64,000 nucleotides of DNA, taken from contig NZ_CP058529.1 in NCBI RefSeq assembly GCF_013401515.1, positions 186,001-250,000 on the forward strand. Reading direction: 5' to 3'. Position numbers and translations under genes: made by a program. The stretch's first letter is position 1. Every line of letters starts with the position of its first letter. The notes beneath the pieces were generated by a model. That model was given only the letters and a program-made list of their open reading frames with translations. It had not been told where the DNA came from and made no database searches. Below are positions 60,547 through 64,000 of this stretch, piece by piece. Source of the DNA: Halorarum halophilum. Lineage in GTDB: Archaea; Halobacteriota; Halobacteria; Halobacteriales; Haloferacaceae.

Positions 60547-60846
60547 ATGGGTCGGACGAACCCCACCTACCGGAACTTCCTCGAATCGTACGAGTCCGAC
60601 TGGGCGCCGTTCCGTCGCGCGCTCCGCCGGCAGTACCGGGGCGACTTCGACCGGCTGTTCGAGCGGGCGGCCGAGCACGCCGCGGCCGCCGGGGTACAGA
60701 ACCCCCCCGACCCGACGGAGTCGCTCCTGCTCTCGCTGCTGGTCGCCCACGAGGCCGAACTCCGGCGGCTCCGCGAGCGGGTGGAGTCGCTCGAATCCGC
60801 CGCGGAACCGGCCCCCGCGTCGGCGCCGGAGACCGACCGGACGTGA
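60547..60846 (+). CDS. small charged helical protein of the polB cassette
   Basis: A 99-residue protein. The N-terminal part is rich in aromatic and basic residues (RTNPTYRNFLESYESDWAPF, then RRALRRQYRGDFDRLFERAA). A central helix SLLLSLLVAHEAELRRLRER has a coiled-coil-like heptad pattern, and a short proline/alanine tail ends the protein. No known domain. Its stop overlaps the polB start by four bases (ATGA), implying translational coupling, and it follows the RadA-like gene by 46 bp. A linker or adaptor between the RadA-like protein and the polymerase is a reasonable guess. Confidence 0.7.
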   Translation: MGRTNPTYRNFLESYESDWAPFRRALRRQYRGDFDRLFERAAEHAAAAGVQNPPDPTESLLLSLLVAHEAELRRLRERVESLESAAEPAPASAPETDRT

Positions 60847-63002
60847 CCGTCACCGTCGACTTCCGCGACGGCGACGCCGTCGTCTGGACGCGGAGCCCAA
60901 ACGGCCTCGAACGGGAGCGGGTGGCCGACTACGAGCCGTCGCTGTTCGTCGCCGGGCCCGCGGACGCCCGCGACCACCTCGCGACGTGGCTCGGCGGCGA
61001 CGACCGGGTGACCGGGACCGGGACGGCCGAGCGATACCGCTCGCTCGCGGCGCGCGAACCGACGTCGATGCTCCGGGTCGACCTCGGGCACCCCGAGTCC
61101 GCCGGCCCGGTCGCGCGGCGGGTTCGGCGGGAGTTCGAGGCGGCCAACCACCCGCCGGGGACGCTCCGACTGTACGACGTCGACCTCTCCCCCGGGTTCC
61201 GCTTCCACCTCGACACCGGACGGAACCCCTCCCCCGAGGGGGACCTCGTGTCGCTCCGCGTCGACCTGGCCGAACCGGCGCTCTCCGCCGAAGACGCCAG
61301 CGGCCTGCGGGTCGGGGGCGAACCCCTCGCGGACGACGAGCGGGACGCCGTCGAGGCCCTGTCGGCCCGCCTGGCCGCGACCGACCCGGACCTGCTCGTC
61401 CTGTCGAGCGCGGACGCCGTCCCGGTCGTGAGCGGGCGGGCCGAGGCGCTCGGGGTGCCGTTCTCGTGGGGACGGGACCTGGACGGAGACGTACCGGGTC
61501 CGAGAGAACCGGACGTGGACGGACCGGACACGGACGGGCGCGACTGGCGGAAGTTGGCTGGGGAGAACACCTTCGAGAGCTACGGTCGGGTCGGTCACTC
61601 GCCGGCCCGGTACTCGATCCCCGGACGGGCCATCCTCGACTGCTCGAACAGTTTCATGTGGGGAAAGGCGGGGCTGGAGGGACTGCTGTACCTCGTCGAG
61701 CGGTCGTGGCGACCCGTCCAGGAGGCCGGCAGGGCGAGCATCGGGAGCATCCTCACGTCGATGCAGATCCGGCACGCCCGGGCGCGGTACGTCCCCGCGC
61801 CGTGGCGACCGTGGGAGCCGGAGCAGTTCAAGCCGATGCGGACGCTCCACGACGCCGACCGCGGCGGGGTGACGCTCGGCCCCCGCGTCGGCTACTACGA
61901 GGACGTCGTCGAACTCGACTTCGCCTCGCTGTACCCGGCGATCATCTGCGAGCACAACATAAGCGCGGAGACGGTGCGGTGCGACTGCTGCGACCGGGCG
62001 GACGTGCCGGGGATCGGTTACAGCATCTGCGACCGCGAGGGGTTCCTCCCGAACGTCCTCGACCGGCTCCTCCGTGACCGCGCGGGCTTCAAGGAGGACG
62101 CGGCCGGGGGCGACGAGGCGGCCGCCGCAAGGTCGGACGCCATCAAGTGGGTGCTCGTCTCGTGTTTCGGCTACCAGGGCTATCGGAACGCGAAGTTCGG
62201 CCGCATCGAGTGCCACGAGGCCATCAACGCCATCGCGCGTGACACCCTGCTCGACGCCAAGGAGGCGTTGGGGACCGGCGGCTGGGAGGTGCTTCACGCC
62301 ATCGTCGACAGCGTCTGGGTGCGGGAGCGGGCCGCCGACTCGACGCCGCCCGAGGAGCTGGCCGCGGACGTGACCGCGATCGCGGACATCCCGCTGGAAC
62401 TGGAGGCGACGTACGACTGGGTGTGTTTCGTCCCGAAGCGCGACTCGAACGCCGGCGCGCTGACGAAGTACTTCGGGCGGCGGCGGGACGGCTCGTACAA
62501 GTTCCGCGGCATCGAGTGCCGCCAGCGGAGCACGCCCGCGTTCGTCGCGGACGCCCAGCGCGACCTGATCGAGGCGTTCGACGCCGACCGGTCGCCCGAG
62601 ACCGTCCGCGACCGCCTCGCCGGGCACCTCCGGCGACTCGAACGGGGGGACGTGGACCCCGCGGACCTCGTCGTCACGACGCGCGCCACGAAGGCGCCCG
62701 GGGAGTACCGGCGGGACACCCTCACCGCCGCCGCGCTCGACCGCTCTTCGGCTGCCGGCGTGGAGCGTTCGGCCGGCCAGTCGGTCCAGTACGTCGTGGT
62801 CGACGACGCCGCGCGCGGGCGCGGTCGGGTTCGACTGCCGTTCGAGGAGTTCGACGGCTACGACGAGGGGTACTACCGCGACCTGCTGGTCCGGGCGGCC
62901 GTGAGCGTGGTCTCCCCGCTCGGCTGGGACCGGTCTCGACTGGAACGTGAGCTCTCCGCCGAACGGGACGCGAGGCTCGGATCGTTCGGCGTTCGCGGGT
63001 AG
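60843..63002 (+). CDS. polB2: B-family DNA polymerase (PolB2-like) without proofreading motifs
   Basis: A 719-residue polymerase. Motif A is ELDFASLYPAIICEHNIS with metal-binding Asp359. Motif B is KWVLVSCFGYQGYRNAKFG from Lys435, with the usual NSxYG altered. Motif C reads HAIVDSVWV in place of YGDTDSLFV, keeping one aspartate (Asp489). A KxY-like LTKYFGRRRDGSYKFRG is present. In the N-terminal part, the exonuclease positions that should carry DxE and NxxxFD acidic residues read LSSADAVPVV and similar, so 3'-5' proofreading looks lost. The length is shorter than PolB1 (about 900+). Activity is uncertain: either an error-prone polymerase or a structural homologue. PolB2 is the family name used from memory. 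Confidence 0.85.
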   Translation: MTVTVDFRDGDAVVWTRSPNGLERERVADYEPSLFVAGPADARDHLATWLGGDDRVTGTGTAERYRSLAAREPTSMLRVDLGHPESAGPVARRVRREFEAANHPPGTLRLYDVDLSPGFRFHLDTGRNPSPEGDLVSLRVDLAEPALSAEDASGLRVGGEPLADDERDAVEALSARLAATDPDLLVLSSADAVPVVSGRAEALGVPFSWGRDLDGDVPGPREPDVDGPDTDGRDWRKLAGENTFESYGRVGHSPARYSIPGRAILDCSNSFMWGKAGLEGLLYLVERSWRPVQEAGRASIGSILTSMQIRHARARYVPAPWRPWEPEQFKPMRTLHDADRGGVTLGPRVGYYEDVVELDFASLYPAIICEHNISAETVRCDCCDRADVPGIGYSICDREGFLPNVLDRLLRDRAGFKEDAAGGDEAAAARSDAIKWVLVSCFGYQGYRNAKFGRIECHEAINAIARDTLLDAKEALGTGGWEVLHAIVDSVWVRERAADSTPPEELAADVTAIADIPLELEATYDWVCFVPKRDSNAGALTKYFGRRRDGSYKFRGIECRQRSTPAFVADAQRDLIEAFDADRSPETVRDRLAGHLRRLERGDVDPADLVVTTRATKAPGEYRRDTLTAAALDRSSAAGVERSAGQSVQYVVVDDAARGRGRVRLPFEEFDGYDEGYYRDLLVRAAVSVVSPLGWDRSRLERELSAERDARLGSFGVRG

Positions 63003-63156
63003 AGTACAGCTACTATCGCGAACGCTCCCCTCGTTGTCGAACTCGGGGGGACGTCCGACAGCAAGTTATCGTGTCCCCCCGTCCGGCGGTGTCGGAAGCT
63101 AACCGGAAACCTCGATTCACCAAGTGCTTATTATCCCTCGCTTTATGGGAAGGCCA
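63003..63156. other. promoter region of the PAS sensor gene
   Basis: This is 154 bp after polB without a gene. CTTATTAT near 63127-63134 is centred about 27 bases before the ATG at 63157, consistent with a leaderless mRNA. Confidence 0.4.
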
Positions 63157-64000
63157 ATGGGAACCTCGGATTCGCCTTCAGGTGTAACTATCGACGATCT
63201 TCGGGGGTTCTTCGGCCGATTGGAGCAGCCGACGAAGCCGGTGGCGATCACGGACGTCACGGAGTTCCTGAACTGTCCGCCGCAGACGGCGCACCGTTAC
63301 CTGGAAGAGCTCACCGAGCGGGGTGAACTTCGAACCAGACAGATCGACGGGTCGACGCGGGTCTGGTGGGCTACTGGGGGAGGTAGTACTGATCGTCAGG
63401 GCACGGACGACGAACAGTTCGCGGCCTTCGTGAGCGCGGTCAAGGACTACGCCATCTTCATGCTCGATCCCGAGGGCCGGGTCGTCAGCTGGAACGACGG
63501 CGCCGAGCGGATCAAGGGCTACGACAAGGCGGAGATCGTCGGCGAACACTTCTCGACGTTCTACACCGACGACGACGTCGACGACGGCGTCCCCGTTCGA
63601 AACCTCGAAACCGCCGCGACCGAGGGCCGCATCGAGGACGAAGGGTGGCGGGTCAGGGAGGACGGCTCGCGTTTCTGGGCGAACGTCACGATCACCGCCA
63701 TCCGGGACGACGGGGCGCTCCAGGGGTTCACCAAAGTCACCCGGGACATGACCGAGCGGCGCGAGTACGAGCAGCGGCTCGAAGGACAGGCGGAACGGCT
63801 CGAACGCCAGCGGGACGAGCTCGAACGGGAACTCGACGACGTGTTCGAGCGGATCGACGACGCGTTCTACGCGCTCGACGACGAGTTCCGGTACGAGTAC
63901 GTGAACGATCACGCCGAGGCGCACCTCGGCGAGCCGGAACGGACCCTCATCGGGCGGAGGCCGTGGGAGGTGTTCGACGTCGACGAATCGGCCCCGCTCT
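63157..64000 (+). CDS. PAS-domain sensor protein with winged-helix-like N-terminus (3' end outside window)
   Basis: Open from the ATG at 63157 to the window edge (281 codons visible). Residues ~10-70 look like a winged helix (ITDVTEFLNCPPQTAHRYLE, ELTERGELRTRQIDG). A PAS domain follows (about 85-200, AFVSAVKDYAIFMLDPEGRV, GYDKAEIVGEHFSTFYTDDD, GFTKVTRDMTERREYEQRLE), then a coiled-coil linker and the start of a second PAS (IDDAFYALDDEFRYEYVNDH). The sequence continues beyond 64000, where a kinase or other output domain is expected. An alternative ATG lies at 63145. A DNA-binding-like domain at the front of a PAS sensor is characteristic of some haloarchaeal regulators. Confidence 0.8.
   Translation, partial: MGTSDSPSGVTIDDLRGFFGRLEQPTKPVAITDVTEFLNCPPQTAHRYLEELTERGELRTRQIDGSTRVWWATGGGSTDRQGTDDEQFAAFVSAVKDYAIFMLDPEGRVVSWNDGAERIKGYDKAEIVGEHFSTFYTDDDVDDGVPVRNLETAATEGRIEDEGWRVREDGSRFWANVTITAIRDDGALQGFTKVTRDMTERREYEQRLEGQAERLERQRDELERELDDVFERIDDAFYALDDEFRYEYVNDHAEAHLGEPERTLIGRRPWEVFDVDESAPL

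Noticed and set aside
1-64000. CRISPR array
   Set aside because: No regularly spaced repeats of 25-40 bp with unique spacers were seen. The only tandem array (23536-23610) has no spacers.

Overview
The window is chromosomal DNA of an extremely halophilic archaeon (class Halobacteria). The base composition is GC-rich, almost every protein is strongly acidic, translation starts are often leaderless behind AT-rich TATA boxes, and the gene set is archaeal: thermosome, LonB, TFB, archaeal DnaG, AglD, MptA, and the archaeal first steps of aromatic amino-acid synthesis. The gene order (thermosome subunit, SAM hydrolase, nadM, lonB, CPBP protease, trpCBA, archaeal shikimate genes, tfb, aglD) resembles the arrangement I remember from Haloferax-type genomes. 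The genus cannot be settled by reading alone.

Layout. 1-6.4 kb: a Tat-exported PhoX/DUF839 protein cut by the window edge, a TRAM-domain RNA-binding protein, methyltransferases, a PPOX-type flavoprotein, a small winged-helix regulator, a glycosyltransferase and an amidohydrolase-fold protein that has lost its metal ligands. 6.5-13.8 kb: protein-quality block (thermosome, LonB, CPBP protease) with NAD synthesis (nadM), SAM hydrolysis, a rhodanese and an MGMT-like protein lacking the acceptor cysteine. 13.9-21.7 kb: trpC-trpB-trpA, ADH synthase (aroA'), dehydroquinate synthase II, type I dehydroquinase, a HAD phosphatase and TFB. 22-28.8 kb: a BtuF-like protein, a DUF84 NTPase, AglD with a 25-bp minisatellite at its 3' end, regulators, and an SPFH/NfeD membrane operon. 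28.9-43.6 kb: pyruvate kinase, DnaG, iPGM, a large Tat-exported Vps62-like protein with an acidic sequon-rich tail, pdxS, a DCC protein, thrB, membrane proteins, an Eis-type acetyltransferase and a DICT/winged-helix pair. 43.6-47.3 kb: a lower-GC, gene-poor island next to tRNA-Ile(GAT), holding a Cys-rich DUF326 protein, a His/Met-rich membrane protein, a CPA1 Na+/H+ antiporter and degenerate insertion-sequence-like repeats. 47.5-59.6 kb: FxsA-type membrane protein, DUF255 thioredoxin protein, a TrmB-like regulator, MptA, two FAD oxidoreductases, a GAF/PAS histidine kinase and small haloarchaeal families. 59.8-63.0 kb: a three-gene cassette. 63.2-64 kb: start of a PAS sensor protein.

The most striking system is the cassette at 59.83-63.00 kb. 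It encodes a RadA/RecA-fold protein with both Walker motifs erased, a small charged helical protein, and a B-family DNA polymerase that has lost recognisable proofreading exonuclease motifs and keeps only one of the two motif C aspartates. The composition is analogous to the bacterial ImuA-ImuB-DnaE2 mutasome. It may be an archaeal translesion or damage-tolerance unit; that role is inference. Other notable points are several apparently active-site-deficient proteins (amidohydrolase fold, MGMT fold, pyruvate kinase C-terminal domain), a Glu in place of the catalytic Asp in TrpA, and the repeat-bounded island with a possible copper/thiol gene pair.
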